Assembly: GCF_038023995.1 (NCBI RefSeq)
Contig: NZ_CP150660.1
Span: forward strand, 2,044,501-2,108,500
DNA: 64,000 bases
Origin: Polaribacter atrinae
GTDB taxonomy: Bacteria > Bacteroidota > Bacteroidia > Flavobacteriales > Flavobacteriaceae
Direction: 5' to 3'
Shown here: piece by piece, positions 52,550-61,767 of the stretch
Layout of the letters: each line of letters opens with the position of its first letter
Numbering within the stretch: position 1 is the stretch's first letter
Program-made: the position numbers and the translations under genes
The notes under the pieces: model-generated
Seen by the model: only the letters and a program-made list of their open reading frames with translations
What the model was told of the DNA's origin: nothing
Databases searched by the model: none

Positions 52550-53518
52550 ATGTCTAGAATTTTAACAGGTGTACAAAGTACAGGAACTCCACATTTAGGA
52601 AATTTATTAGGAGCTATTTTACCAGCAATAAAAATGGCAAATAGTCCAGAAAATGAATCTTTTATATTTATTGCAGATATGCATTCTTTAACTCAGATTA
52701 AGGATGGAAAAGAATTAAGAGAAAACACATACAGTGTTGCTGCAACCTGGCTTGCTTGTGGAATAGATATTAATAAAACCATATTTTATAGACAAAGTGA
52801 TATACCACAAACCACAGAGTTAACTTGGTATTTAAGCTGTTTTTTTCCTTACCAAAGATTAACTTTGGCGCATGGATTTAAAGATAAAGCAGATAGATTA
52901 GGTGATGTTAACGCTGGTTTATTTACCTACCCAATGTTAATGGCTGCAGATATTTTATTGTATGATGCAGAAATTGTACCTGTGGGTAAAGATCAATTAC
53001 AACATTTAGAAATGACACGTGATGTTGCTAATAGATTTAACAATATTGTGGGAGAAACATTGGTTCCGCCTCAAGCAGAAATTCAAAAAAACACAAAATT
53101 AGTTCCAGGAATTGATGGTGAAAAAATGAGTAAATCTAGAAATAACATTATCAATATTTTCTTACCAGATAAAAAGTTAAGAAAACAAGTAATGTCTATT
53201 AAAACGGATAGTTTAGGTTTAGAAGATCCTAAAAACCCAGATACAGATAATGTTTTTGGACTCTATAAATTATTAGCTTCTGATGAGCAGATTGCAACAA
53301 TGAGAGCAAATTACGAAGGTGGTAATTATGGCTACGGACATGCAAAACAAGCTTTATATGAATTGATTCTTGAGCAGTTTTCTCCAATAAGAGATCGTTA
53401 CAATCACTTTATGGAAAACAAACACGAAATTGATGAAGCTTTAAAAATTGGAGCTGAAAAAGCGACTGTAGTTGCAAACGGAGTACTAAAAAGAGTAAGG
53501 TCAAAAATTGGTTACTAA
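52550..53518 (+). CDS. trpS: Tryptophanyl-tRNA synthetase
   Basis: A 322-residue class I synthetase charging tRNA-Trp. The HIGH-like motif is TGTPHLGNLLGA (12-22) and the KMSKS motif is at 192-196 (GEKMSKSRNN). IADMHSLTQIKDG and PMLMAADILLYDAEIVPVGKDQLQHLEMTRDVA are family blocks around the ATP and Trp sites. The length is normal. It is a single gene followed by a good terminator. It has no leader tRNA-like or T-box structure that I can see in the 153 bp upstream. Confidence 0.97.
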   Translation: MSRILTGVQSTGTPHLGNLLGAILPAIKMANSPENESFIFIADMHSLTQIKDGKELRENTYSVAATWLACGIDINKTIFYRQSDIPQTTELTWYLSCFFPYQRLTLAHGFKDKADRLGDVNAGLFTYPMLMAADILLYDAEIVPVGKDQLQHLEMTRDVANRFNNIVGETLVPPQAEIQKNTKLVPGIDGEKMSKSRNNIINIFLPDKKLRKQVMSIKTDSLGLEDPKNPDTDNVFGLYKLLASDEQIATMRANYEGGNYGYGHAKQALYELILEQFSPIRDRYNHFMENKHEIDEALKIGAEKATVVANGVLKRVRSKIGY

Positions 53519-53536
53519 ACCAATTTTTACCTATAT

Positions 53537-53569
53537 AAAAACCACGCTAAATGCGTGGTTTTATTTTTT
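53537..53569 (+). terminator. Terminator after trpS
   Basis: AAAAACCACGC (53537-53547) pairs with GCGTGGTTTT (53553-53562) around TAAAT, followed by ATTTTTTA. Strong stem, 19 bp after the trpS stop; it also faces the convergent DUF1761 gene. Confidence 0.9.
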
Positions 53570-53584
53570 AGATATGCTTTAACT

Positions 53585-54079
53585 CTATGCCCATTCACAT
53601 ATAATACCTCCCATAATTGCCAAGGTTACCATCCAATAACCAGCGTTAATAGCAACATATTTTACAGATTTTCTTTCAAACATTGCTATAATTGATAAAA
53701 TTGGTGAGACAAAAAATACTCCAGTCAAAACACCGTGTAATACACCGTGTTTAAATGTTCTATAATTATTTCCATACTTAGTCATAAAGTCTTCAAAATA
53801 AGCCAACGTTTCACCTTGTAATTCCATTGAACCGGATTCTAACATTGTAGAGAAAACACCACCTTGATGAATTACTAGTGATTGTAAAAGGAAAGCAATA
53901 AAAAAACTAAATATATAACAGAATATAAATGTTAATATCATATTCTTGCCCGCTAAAGACTCTTTAGTAAACCCCATTTCTTTCATCCAAATATTTCCAA
54001 ATAAGGGACCATACCATACAAAACCAATAAATAAAGGGACTAAAGCCGCTAAAAGAAAGATGTAAATATTCGTTTCCAT
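53585..54079 (-). CDS. DUF1761 family membrane protein
   Basis: A 164-residue protein with four hydrophobic segments. DUF1761 features are FIGFVWYGPLFGNIWMKEMGFTKESL near the start, GVLHGVLTGVFFVSPILSIIAMFERKSVKYVAINAGYWMVTLAIMGGII at the end. The family is widespread in Bacteroidota but functionally uncharacterised. It is flanked by terminators on both sides (53537-53569 and 54143-54170) and so is a monocistronic gene. Start ATG 54079 is the only in-frame ATG ahead of the first helix. Confidence 0.88.
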   Translation of the reverse strand: METNIYIFLLAALVPLFIGFVWYGPLFGNIWMKEMGFTKESLAGKNMILTFIFCYIFSFFIAFLLQSLVIHQGGVFSTMLESGSMELQGETLAYFEDFMTKYGNNYRTFKHGVLHGVLTGVFFVSPILSIIAMFERKSVKYVAINAGYWMVTLAIMGGIICEWA

Positions 54080-54142
54080 GATTAAAAAAGTTTTTGGTTG
54101 AATACCAAATATAAGTAATCTGAAATTAGCAATTTATTCCAT

Positions 54143-54170
54143 AAAAAAAAACGAAAGCATTTGCTTTCGG
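54143..54170 (-). terminator. Terminator after the DUF4837 gene
   Basis: On the minus strand CGAAAGC pairs with GCTTTCG over a 4-nt loop, and nine T follow. It lies 27 bp beyond the DUF4837 stop. Confidence 0.9.
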
Positions 54171-54196
54171 TTTTAATAATAATTTACAAAGTACTT

Positions 54197-55183
54197 TTAT
54201 TGAATCTTCATAGATTTTGCAATTGCCTCCAACTCAAATAAAAATGCTCTTTTATTTACAGAAGGTGCATAAGTAAAGCCTTCAAAAACAATTAATCGAT
54301 TGTTCTTTTTATCAACCACCGTATAATTTAAAAATGGTCCAGCCATAAAATCGTTTTTCACCTCCCACTTACCACGAGTTTCATAAGCTTTTTTACCATC
54401 TATAACTGCATCAAAAGTAAAAGGAGTATATGCTTTTTCTGTAATCATGTGCATGGTTTCTGGATCTGAACCAGGTATGTATTTTTTACCAATTCTGTTT
54501 CTAACAGCTACAATACTATCCAACACTTGTGTTTCATCTTCTAAAGGAACAGAATACACTAAAATATTATTACTACCTGTTTTTGCAATTCCGCTTGATA
54601 AATGTTGACGTAACCATAAAAAATCTCCTGTATCATCTACCGTATTAAATTTATTATTAATGGTTAATGAAATTCCTAAATTTTGTAATGTTTTAAATTG
54701 AGAATCATCCAATTTGTTTTTTGAAAACAAATTTTGAAGCATATTTACATCTGATTCTATAAAGGTTTTAATAATTTCTTCTTGGTGCTTTTTAAACATT
54801 TTTACAACACCCGCTTTATCTTTTGCATAGACATAAACAATTGTTTGAGGTTGTGCATAAACATTATTTCTTACAAAGTATTCTTCTTCGTCTGCAACAC
54901 CAATAACCATAATATTTCTACCAACCTGCATCATTGTTCCAAATCCGTTTGGCGCTACTTGTGAGACAGATAAAAGAGGCTCTGGTTGTGGCAAACCTAC
55001 CATTAATTCTCCAAAAGAATTTCTTATTTCTTTACCAATATCACCAGCCCAATCACTAGCTTTGGTAACTACCATTACTTTGTTTACTTTACCAACTGAT
55101 GATCGTAAAGTAATTTTATCATTACCTCCACCACATGAGGTTAATAAAACTGTAATTGCAAGTAGCGTAAATATTTTTTTCAT
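54197..55183 (-). CDS. DUF4837 family lipoprotein
   Basis: A 328-residue lipoprotein with lipobox LLTSC (Cys17) followed by Gly-Gly-Gly. Recognised as DUF4837 by KVMVVTKASDWAGDIGKEIRNSFGE, LPQPEPLLSVSQVAPNGFG and the C-terminal TRGKWEVKNDFMAGPFLNYTVVDKKNNRLIVFEGFTYAPSVNKR. Such proteins are common in Flavobacteriia and have no assigned function. The neighbour on the same strand upstream is a lytic transglycosylase 183 bp away, so an envelope role is possible but unsupported. It ends in a strong terminator. Confidence 0.9.
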   Translation of the reverse strand: MKKIFTLLAITVLLTSCGGGNDKITLRSSVGKVNKVMVVTKASDWAGDIGKEIRNSFGELMVGLPQPEPLLSVSQVAPNGFGTMMQVGRNIMVIGVADEEEYFVRNNVYAQPQTIVYVYAKDKAGVVKMFKKHQEEIIKTFIESDVNMLQNLFSKNKLDDSQFKTLQNLGISLTINNKFNTVDDTGDFLWLRQHLSSGIAKTGSNNILVYSVPLEDETQVLDSIVAVRNRIGKKYIPGSDPETMHMITEKAYTPFTFDAVIDGKKAYETRGKWEVKNDFMAGPFLNYTVVDKKNNRLIVFEGFTYAPSVNKRAFLFELEAIAKSMKIQ

Positions 55184-55366
55184 GAGTTTCGTTATTTTTA
55201 TATTATAAAGTTGGTTCTAACTTCTAAAAGTTTAACACCCCAAATACTGTTCCACTTTTAAAGTATTTCTAAGAAAAATAAAAATGTTTATCAGAAATAC
55301 TTTAAAGCTGGTTTACTGTGTCTTTTTCGTATTCAATATAGGACTTATGGTTTCTTTATACAGTGT

Positions 55367-56656
55367 CTATTTTCCTAATTTCTTAGGATATACAGACAAC
55401 CTCTGCCCTATTTTTAATCGGCTTGTTTTTAAACTATTCCAACGTTTTAGATCACTTACCCGAACACCAAATTTATTTGCTATTTTACCTAAAAAATCGC
55501 CACTTTTTACTTTATAGCGAATACGTTGATCCATTTCAAAGTATTTAGGTAAAGGTTTTTCTCTTTGTGCATCATCTGTATCTGCTAAAGCATAAATTTC
55601 TTTTTCTTTATCTAAAAACTCAATAACCTTATCACTTGGTAGTCTTAATGCATACTCTCTATCTTCTACAAACGGAATAATATCTAATTTATAAGACGGA
55701 TTTAGTTCAGATAAAACATCTTCATCAATAGCGGTCTTCTCTGAAATTTGATCGAAACTAATGGTTCTTTTAATTTTAATAGTATCTGTCTGAAAATTAA
55801 AAAATTGAGGAAGTTCAGAATAAATATTATGTTCAGTTGCATATTCAAAAATATACATCGTTGCATAAAAAGCAGGTACATAACCTGCCGTTTCTCTTGG
55901 CAAATAAGGTCTTATATTCCAATAATTTGTATATCCACCAGAACGTTTTATTGCTTTTCTAACATTTCCAGGACCGGAGTTATAAGCCGCTAAAGCTAAA
56001 TCCCAATCTCCAAAAACAGTAAATAATTGACTTAAATATTTACAAGCTGCAATGGTTGCTTTTACTGGATCTTGACGCTCATCTACATAAGAACTCACCT
56101 TTAAATCGAATTCTATACCTGTACCGTACATAAATTGCCACAAACCTGTTGCCCCAACTGGCGATTTTATTTTAGGTCTTAAAGCCGACTCAACAATAGC
56201 CAAATACTTCATTTCTAAAGGAATATCATATTGATCTAGATATTGCTCAAACATTGGAAAATAATATTTTGCCTTTGCCATTAAAGCTGGATAGTATTTT
56301 TTACGATATAGTAAATAACTATTAATAACGTTTTCTAAAGATGGATTAAACGCTAAGTTAAAAGGCGTTTTACTATTTAAAGCAGTAAGACGTAGCTTCA
56401 GTAAATCTGTTGTTAAAACAATACTTGTATTCCCTGTAATATCTATATCATTTATTACATAACTCAATGAGTCTACTAATGCCGAATTAAATTTTTCATC
56501 GACTAATAAGCTATCAATTGCGTCTAAATCTGCGTCAGAAAAAAAACTTTTTCTAACAGGTTCTTGTATGGTATCTTGGGTTATAAATAAACTATCTTTT
56601 TTTATTTGTGAAAAAATAGTATTCGTAAATAAGAGACATATAATAAGTTTCTTCAT
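55367..56656 (-). CDS. Lytic transglycosylase with LysM domain (MltD-like)
   Basis: A 429-residue periplasmic murein hydrolase. Signal peptide about 1-17. The SLT domain lies at about 150-270; the catalytic Glu is in LAIVESALRPKIKSPVGATGLWQFM, with DLALAAYNSGPGNVRKAIKRSGG and the NIRPYLPRETAGYVPAFYATMYIF block. A single LysM domain (about 375-425, RYKVKSGDFLGKIANKFGVRVSDLKRWN) binds peptidoglycan. MltD usually has two or more LysM repeats, so this is a short form. It is 8 bp after xth on the same strand and could share its transcript. Confidence 0.93.
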   Translation of the reverse strand: MKKLIICLLFTNTIFSQIKKDSLFITQDTIQEPVRKSFFSDADLDAIDSLLVDEKFNSALVDSLSYVINDIDITGNTSIVLTTDLLKLRLTALNSKTPFNLAFNPSLENVINSYLLYRKKYYPALMAKAKYYFPMFEQYLDQYDIPLEMKYLAIVESALRPKIKSPVGATGLWQFMYGTGIEFDLKVSSYVDERQDPVKATIAACKYLSQLFTVFGDWDLALAAYNSGPGNVRKAIKRSGGYTNYWNIRPYLPRETAGYVPAFYATMYIFEYATEHNIYSELPQFFNFQTDTIKIKRTISFDQISEKTAIDEDVLSELNPSYKLDIIPFVEDREYALRLPSDKVIEFLDKEKEIYALADTDDAQREKPLPKYFEMDQRIRYKVKSGDFLGKIANKFGVRVSDLKRWNSLKTSRLKIGQRLSVYPKKLGK

Positions 56657-56664
56657 GTTTTATT

Positions 56665-57426
56665 TTAAATATCAAGTTCTAAAGCAATTGGACAATGGTC
56701 TGAATGTTTTGCTTCTGGCAAAATATATGCTCTAGAAATTTGCTCTTTTAAAGGTTCTGAAACCATAGCATAATCTAAACGCCAACCTTTATTGTTTGCT
56801 CTAGAATTTGCTCTATAACTCCACCAAGAATATTCTTGTTTTTCTTGATTTAGGAAACGAAAACTATCTATAAATCCATTTTTAATAAATTCACCAATCC
56901 ACGTTCTTTCTTCTGGTAAAAAACCTGAAACACCTTTCATTTTCGGGTTGTGAATATCAATTTCTTCATGACAAATATTATAATCTCCACAGATTACTAA
57001 ATTCGGAATTTCTTGTTTTAAATTGTTGATGTATTCTTGAAAATCATCCATGTATTTAAACTTAAAGTCTAACCTTTCAGAATTTGTCCCAGAAGGCAAA
57101 TACAAGCTCATTACAGAAACTTTATCGAAATCTACACGTAAATTTCTACCTTCAAAATCCATAGATTCTATTCCGGTTCCATATTCTATATGGTTTGGTT
57201 TTTCTTTACAAAAAATGGCTACAGAAGAGTATCCTTTTTTTTGTGCAGAAAACCAATAATGATATGGATAACCTGCATTTTCAAAATCGGTAAGATCTAA
57301 TTGTTCTTTATGGGCTTTGGTTTCTTGGATGCAAATTACATCTGGATTTGCAGCTTTTAACCAATCTAAAAACCCTTTTTTTAATGCAGCTCTAATTCCG
57401 TTTACGTTGTATGATATTATCTTCAT
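56665..57426 (-). CDS. xth: Exodeoxyribonuclease III
   Basis: A 253-residue AP endonuclease/exonuclease that cuts at abasic sites in base-excision repair. Motifs: ISYNVNGIRAALKKGF (metal-binding Asn), IQETKAHKEQ with catalytic Glu, CGDYNICHEEIDIHNPK (Asp/Asn pair), RLDYAMVSEPL and EAKHSDHCPIALE with the Asp-His active-site dyad. Residues appear intact. It precedes the MltD-like gene by 8 bp, an odd functional pairing. Upstream (57427-57504) is a gap of 78 bp before scoB on the same strand. Confidence 0.95.
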   Translation of the reverse strand: MKIISYNVNGIRAALKKGFLDWLKAANPDVICIQETKAHKEQLDLTDFENAGYPYHYWFSAQKKGYSSVAIFCKEKPNHIEYGTGIESMDFEGRNLRVDFDKVSVMSLYLPSGTNSERLDFKFKYMDDFQEYINNLKQEIPNLVICGDYNICHEEIDIHNPKMKGVSGFLPEERTWIGEFIKNGFIDSFRFLNQEKQEYSWWSYRANSRANNKGWRLDYAMVSEPLKEQISRAYILPEAKHSDHCPIALELDI

Positions 57427-57504
57427 GTATGCTTTTTAATTTCCTAAAAAAGAAAACACTCTTATTTTTATTTTATTGCTCTACTTAATAAATACTTAAA
57501 GACG

Positions 57505-58161
57505 TTAAACGTCCATTTCTGGTATTTCTCCATTTACAACCAAGGTACCTTCGGTTGCTTTCTTAATTTCTTCAACAGAAACTCCAGGAGCTCTTTCTAA
57601 CAAATGAAATACATTATTCTTTACTTCTAATACCGCTAAGTTTGTTACTATTTTTGTTACACAACCAACACCTGTTAGCGGCAAAGAACATTTCTTTAAA
57701 ATCTTAGATTCTCCACGCTTATTGGTATGCATCATGGCAACAATAATATTTTCTGCAGACGCTACTAAATCCATAGCCCCACCCATACCTTTTACCATTT
57801 TACCTGGAATTTTCCAGTTGGCAATATCTCCATTTTCAGCAACTTCCATAGCTCCTAAAATAGTTAAATCTACATGTTTACCACGAATCATCGCAAAACT
57901 CATGGAAGAATCGAAGAAACTTGCTCCAGGCATTGTAGTAATGGTTTGTTTACCTGCATTTATAATATCTGCATCTTCTTCTCCTTCAAAAGGAAAAGGG
58001 CCCATTCCTAGAACACCATTCTCACTTTGAAACTCAACTTCTATATCTTCTCGTACGTAATTTGCAACCAAGGTTGGAATTCCAATACCTAAGTTTACGT
58101 AAAATCCATTTTGAACTTCTTGCGCTATTCGCTTTGCAATACCAATCTTGTCTAAAGCCAT
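57505..58161 (-). CDS. scoB: 3-oxoacid CoA-transferase subunit B
   Basis: A 218-residue beta subunit of the two-subunit CoA transferase, probably succinyl-CoA:acetoacetate. VNLGIGIPTLVANYV and the active-site glutamate in FQSENGVLGMGPFPFEG are diagnostic. GGAMDLVASAENIIVAMMHTNKRGESKILKKCSLPLTG is typical of the C-terminal part. It is the second gene after scoA, with a 5-bp gap, and it may act in ketone-body or branched-chain amino acid catabolism, where acetoacetate is used. The exact CoA donor cannot be told from sequence. Confidence 0.94.
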   Translation of the reverse strand: MALDKIGIAKRIAQEVQNGFYVNLGIGIPTLVANYVREDIEVEFQSENGVLGMGPFPFEGEEDADIINAGKQTITTMPGASFFDSSMSFAMIRGKHVDLTILGAMEVAENGDIANWKIPGKMVKGMGGAMDLVASAENIIVAMMHTNKRGESKILKKCSLPLTGVGCVTKIVTNLAVLEVKNNVFHLLERAPGVSVEEIKKATEGTLVVNGEIPEMDV

Positions 58162-58166
58162 AACTA

Positions 58167-58865
58167 TTATTTTTGTCTTACCGTTCTTTGTTCAATTCTT
58201 TTCTCGTAATCTTTACCTTGAAAAATACGTTGTACAAATATTCCTGGAATATGAATATTATTAGGATCTAACTCGCCAACTTCAACCAACTCCTCTACTT
58301 CTGCAACGGTAACTGTTGCAGCACCACACATATTTGGATTAAAGTTTCTTGAGGTTCCTTTAAAAACTAAATTACCTGCAGCATCACCTTTCCAAGCTTT
58401 TACAAAGGCAAAATCAGCTTTAAAAGCAGGTTCTAAAACATACATTTTTCCATCAAACTCTCTGGTTTCTTTTCCTTCTGCAACTTCTGTTCCATACCCT
58501 GCAGGTGTATAAAATGCAGGAAAACCAGCTTGTGCTGCTCTACATTTTTCTGCTAAAGTACCTTGAGGTGTTAATTCTACCTCTAATTCTCCAGATAACA
58601 TTTGACGTTCAAACTCATCATTTTCGCCAACATAAGAAGAAATCATTTTTTTGATTTGTTTATTTTGAAGCAATAAACCTAAACCAAAATCATCTACACC
58701 TGCATTGTTAGAAATACATGTAACATTTCTAATATCTAATTTTACGAGTTCTGAAATTGCATTTTCTGGGATTCCACATAAACCAAAACCTCCCAACATA
58801 AAAGTCATTCCATTTTTAACACCTTTTAAAGCATCTGCTACGTTGTTTACTTTTTTATTGATCAT
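58167..58865 (-). CDS. scoA: 3-oxoacid CoA-transferase subunit A
   Basis: A 232-residue alpha subunit of the CoA transferase. Seen: [19 protein letters not shown] with the glycine loop, [65 protein letters not shown], and [29 protein letters not shown]. It pairs with scoB by 5 bp. Upstream, 134 bp away, a terminator closes the PBP gene, so scoAB has its own promoter. Confidence 0.94.
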   Translation of the reverse strand: MINKKVNNVADALKGVKNGMTFMLGGFGLCGIPENAISELVKLDIRNVTCISNNAGVDDFGLGLLLQNKQIKKMISSYVGENDEFERQMLSGELEVELTPQGTLAEKCRAAQAGFPAFYTPAGYGTEVAEGKETREFDGKMYVLEPAFKADFAFVKAWKGDAAGNLVFKGTSRNFNPNMCGAATVTVAEVEELVEVGELDPNNIHIPGIFVQRIFQGKDYEKRIEQRTVRQK

Positions 58866-58962
58866 AATGTTCTTGTTTTAGAGCTTCTCGATTACGCGTG
58901 AAGCCACATTCTTGTAATTTACTGAAAAATAAATTTAGTGCAAAATAAAGAATTTATTGAAA

Positions 58963-58992
58963 CAAAGAATCTCCTAACAAGTAGGAGACTCT
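58963..58992 (-). terminator. Terminator after the PBP1A gene
   Basis: GAATCTCCTA (58967-58976) pairs with TAGGAGACTC (58982-58991), one G-U type mismatch, over 5 nt. It lies 8 bp past the PBP stop on the minus strand; the U-run is modest (TTTG). Confidence 0.75.
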
Positions 58993-58999
58993 TTTTAGA

Positions 59000-61264
59000 C
59001 TAAAAATCGGTATCTTCTTCTATAGGTGAATCTTCATCATCAGAAGTATCATTACAATCAATATTTATTGATAAATTATCTGGTTTTTCAAAATCTGCTT
59101 TACTAACATTTAACGTTTTGTCTGCATAAACCTTTTGCATATATAACGCCCAAGATGGTAAAGCCATTGTAGCTCCTTGTCCCTTTGCAATACCTGCAAA
59201 ATGAGTTGATCTATCTTCTCCACCAGTCCAAACACCTGTTGCTAAATTAGGTACAATCCCCATAAACCAACCATCCGATTGATTTTGAGTAGTACCTGTT
59301 TTACCTGCAATAGGGTTTGTAAATCCATAAGGATTCCCTGTAATATAATCTGCTCTTTTCCAAGATAGGCGTAAACGAACACCAGAACCAGATTGGGTAA
59401 CTCCTTTTAATAAATCTAACACAACATAAGCAGATTCTTCACTAAGAACTTCTTTTGTTTCTGGTGTAAATTCTTCTAAAACGGTTCCGTTTTTATCTTC
59501 AATTCTTGTTAAAATCATTGGAGCAACTCGTAAGCCTTGATTTGCAAATGTAGCATATGCACTTACCATCTCTAATAATGATAAATCTACAGCACCTAAT
59601 GCTATTGCAGGGTTAGCATCAATATGACTTTCTATACCTGCAGATGTTGCTAAACGAACTACATTTTCTGGACCAACCATATCTATTAATCTTGCAGACA
59701 TTGTATTTACAGATCCTGCTAAACCATCTTTTAGGCTTAACATTCCTCCATACTTTCTACTCGCATTTTCTGGTGTCCATGCTTTTGGAATTCCATATTT
59801 TCCTTTTGGAATTGTATAAGGTATGTTTGGAAACTTATCACAAGGAGATAATTTTAATTGATTAATTGCTGCAGCATACACAAATGGTTTAAAAGTAGAA
59901 CCTACTTGTCTTTTCTGTTGTGCAACTGCATCATATTTAAAATGTTTATTATTAATACCGCCTACCCAAGCTTTAATATGACCAGTTTGTGGTTCTATAG
60001 ATAACAGCCCAGAACGTAAAAAGTATTTATAATATCTTACAGAATCTATTGGAGACATAATAGTATCAATATCTCCTTTCCAAGAAAAGACACTCATTTC
60101 CGTTTTTGTTTTAAAAACTTCATCGATGTATTTACTAGATTTTCCTGCAATTTTTAATCGCTTATATCTATCTGAATTTTTCTTTGCTCTTTCTAGAATT
60201 GAATTAATTTCAGATTGCTCTAAATCATAAAAAGGGGCATTTTTGTTTCTTTTCTGCTCCTCAAAAAAATAGGATTGTAGGTTAGACATATGTTCTTCTG
60301 TAGCTTCTTCTGCGTATTTTTGCATTCTAGAATCTATGGTTACATAAATCTTTAAACCGTCTCTAAAAATATTATACTCTTCACCATTGGGTTTTGGGTT
60401 TTCTTCTACCCATTTTCTTAAGTATTTTTGCAAATAGGTTCTAAAATAAGTTGCAGAACCATCACTGTGTCCTTCTTTATGGATGTCTAAACCTAAATCT
60501 AGTGCTTGTAAAGAATCTTTTTCTTGTAAAGAAATAAACTCGCTACGATTCATTTGTTTTAACACAACGTCCCTACGATTTTTTACACGCTCTGCTCTTC
60601 TTAAAGGGTTAAATAGTGATGCATTTTTTAACATACCAACCAACATTGCAGATTCTTGTACCTCTAATTCTTTTGGTTCTTTACCAAAGTAAATACGTGC
60701 TGCAGAACGAATACCCACTGCTTGATTTATAAAATCATACTTATTTAAGTACATTGTTAAAATCTCATTTTTGGTATATTGTCTTTCTAATTTTGTAGCA
60801 ACAACCCATTCTTTTACTTTTTGACCAATTCTTAAAAAAATATTTCTAGAAGCTCTACCTGTAAATAACATTTTTGCCAATTGCTGCGTAATAGTACTAG
60901 CACCACCACTTCCTGGTTTTAAGATTGCTCTTGCAGTTCCTTTAAAATCAATACCAGAATGCTCAAAAAAACGTTCATCTTCCGTTGCAACTAATGCTTT
61001 TATTAAATTCTCTGGTAAATCATTAAACTTAATAGGTGTTCTATTTTCTGTAGCATATTTCCCTAATGTTTTACCATCTGAAGAAATAATTTCTGTTGCC
61101 AAATTGTTTTCTGGATTTTCTAATTCTTCAAACGTTGGTAATTTTCCTAAACCACCCCAAGAAGCTATTAAAAACAATAATAATATTGATGCAAATCCAC
61201 CTAGAACTAGCAACCAAAACCATTTGATATATTTTTTAAAATCTGTTGTTTTCTTTTGTGTCAT
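59000..61264 (-). CDS. Class A penicillin-binding protein (PBP1A type)
   Basis: A 754-residue bifunctional peptidoglycan synthase. An N-terminal anchor (about 14-36) is followed by the GT51 glycosyltransferase, with ATEDERFFEHSGIDFKGTARAI (catalytic Glu95) and GASTITQQLAKMLFTG. A linker of about 110 residues separates it from the transpeptidase, which has Ser456-x-x-Lys459 (GSTFKPF), the SVN motif at 518-520 and KTGTTQN from Lys655. All catalytic boxes are intact. The acidic C-terminal tail (DCNDTSDDEDSPIEEDTDF) is a lineage-specific extension. gldH lies 8 bp upstream, so the two are in one transcript with PSP1. Confidence 0.95.
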   Translation of the reverse strand: MTQKKTTDFKKYIKWFWLLVLGGFASILLLFLIASWGGLGKLPTFEELENPENNLATEIISSDGKTLGKYATENRTPIKFNDLPENLIKALVATEDERFFEHSGIDFKGTARAILKPGSGGASTITQQLAKMLFTGRASRNIFLRIGQKVKEWVVATKLERQYTKNEILTMYLNKYDFINQAVGIRSAARIYFGKEPKELEVQESAMLVGMLKNASLFNPLRRAERVKNRRDVVLKQMNRSEFISLQEKDSLQALDLGLDIHKEGHSDGSATYFRTYLQKYLRKWVEENPKPNGEEYNIFRDGLKIYVTIDSRMQKYAEEATEEHMSNLQSYFFEEQKRNKNAPFYDLEQSEINSILERAKKNSDRYKRLKIAGKSSKYIDEVFKTKTEMSVFSWKGDIDTIMSPIDSVRYYKYFLRSGLLSIEPQTGHIKAWVGGINNKHFKYDAVAQQKRQVGSTFKPFVYAAAINQLKLSPCDKFPNIPYTIPKGKYGIPKAWTPENASRKYGGMLSLKDGLAGSVNTMSARLIDMVGPENVVRLATSAGIESHIDANPAIALGAVDLSLLEMVSAYATFANQGLRVAPMILTRIEDKNGTVLEEFTPETKEVLSEESAYVVLDLLKGVTQSGSGVRLRLSWKRADYITGNPYGFTNPIAGKTGTTQNQSDGWFMGIVPNLATGVWTGGEDRSTHFAGIAKGQGATMALPSWALYMQKVYADKTLNVSKADFEKPDNLSINIDCNDTSDDEDSPIEEDTDF

Positions 61265-61272
61265 CTTCTAAT

Positions 61273-61767
61273 TTAATTTTCTATGCTAAAACCAACATCC
61301 TGAATTCCTTTTAAAAATTCAATTGGGTTTACTTCACCATTTTTACGCATTGCATGGCGCACATTAAATATATAATTCCCAGAAATTGGAAATGCCTTTT
61401 TTTCTTTATAAAATAATTTATTCTCTTTAATCTCTGTAAACCCAACACCTAAAAACTGCCCTGTTTTATCAGCCATTTCATATTGCAAAGTGTCTACAAC
61501 CTTTGTTTTATTAGGAAAAATAAGCTCTGTAATAATATACAAATTACTATAGGCATACTCATTATTATTTCTAATATTAATAAACAAGTTCTTTGGAGAA
61601 ATAGTGTCTTTTACATCAAACTCAAAAAATATTTTTTCATTTGCTTTCCAACCTTCATTATCTATTGATTTATATAGATTAAAATCTGATTTATCGTCAC
61701 AAGAAAACATCAAAAATAGAGTTACTAAAACAATTGAAAAACTACTTCTTTTCAGAACTGTCATCAT
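61273..61767 (-). CDS. gldH: Gliding motility lipoprotein GldH
   Basis: A 164-residue lipoprotein with lipobox LFLMFSC (Cys23) followed by Asp-Asp. The body matches GldH: GWKANEKIFFEFDVKDTISPKNLFINIRNNNEYAYSNLYIITELIFPNK, LQYEMADKTGQFLGVG, and FNVRHAMRKNGEVNPIEFLKGIQDVGFSIE. GldH is needed for gliding in Flavobacterium and is part of, or linked to, the type IX secretion/gliding machinery. It starts 26 bp inside the PSP1 gene's 3' end (or 23 bp from the second ATG) and precedes the class A PBP by 8 bp, a gene order I recall from other gliding Flavobacteriia. Confidence 0.93.
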   Translation of the reverse strand: MMTVLKRSSFSIVLVTLFLMFSCDDKSDFNLYKSIDNEGWKANEKIFFEFDVKDTISPKNLFINIRNNNEYAYSNLYIITELIFPNKTKVVDTLQYEMADKTGQFLGVGFTEIKENKLFYKEKKAFPISGNYIFNVRHAMRKNGEVNPIEFLKGIQDVGFSIEN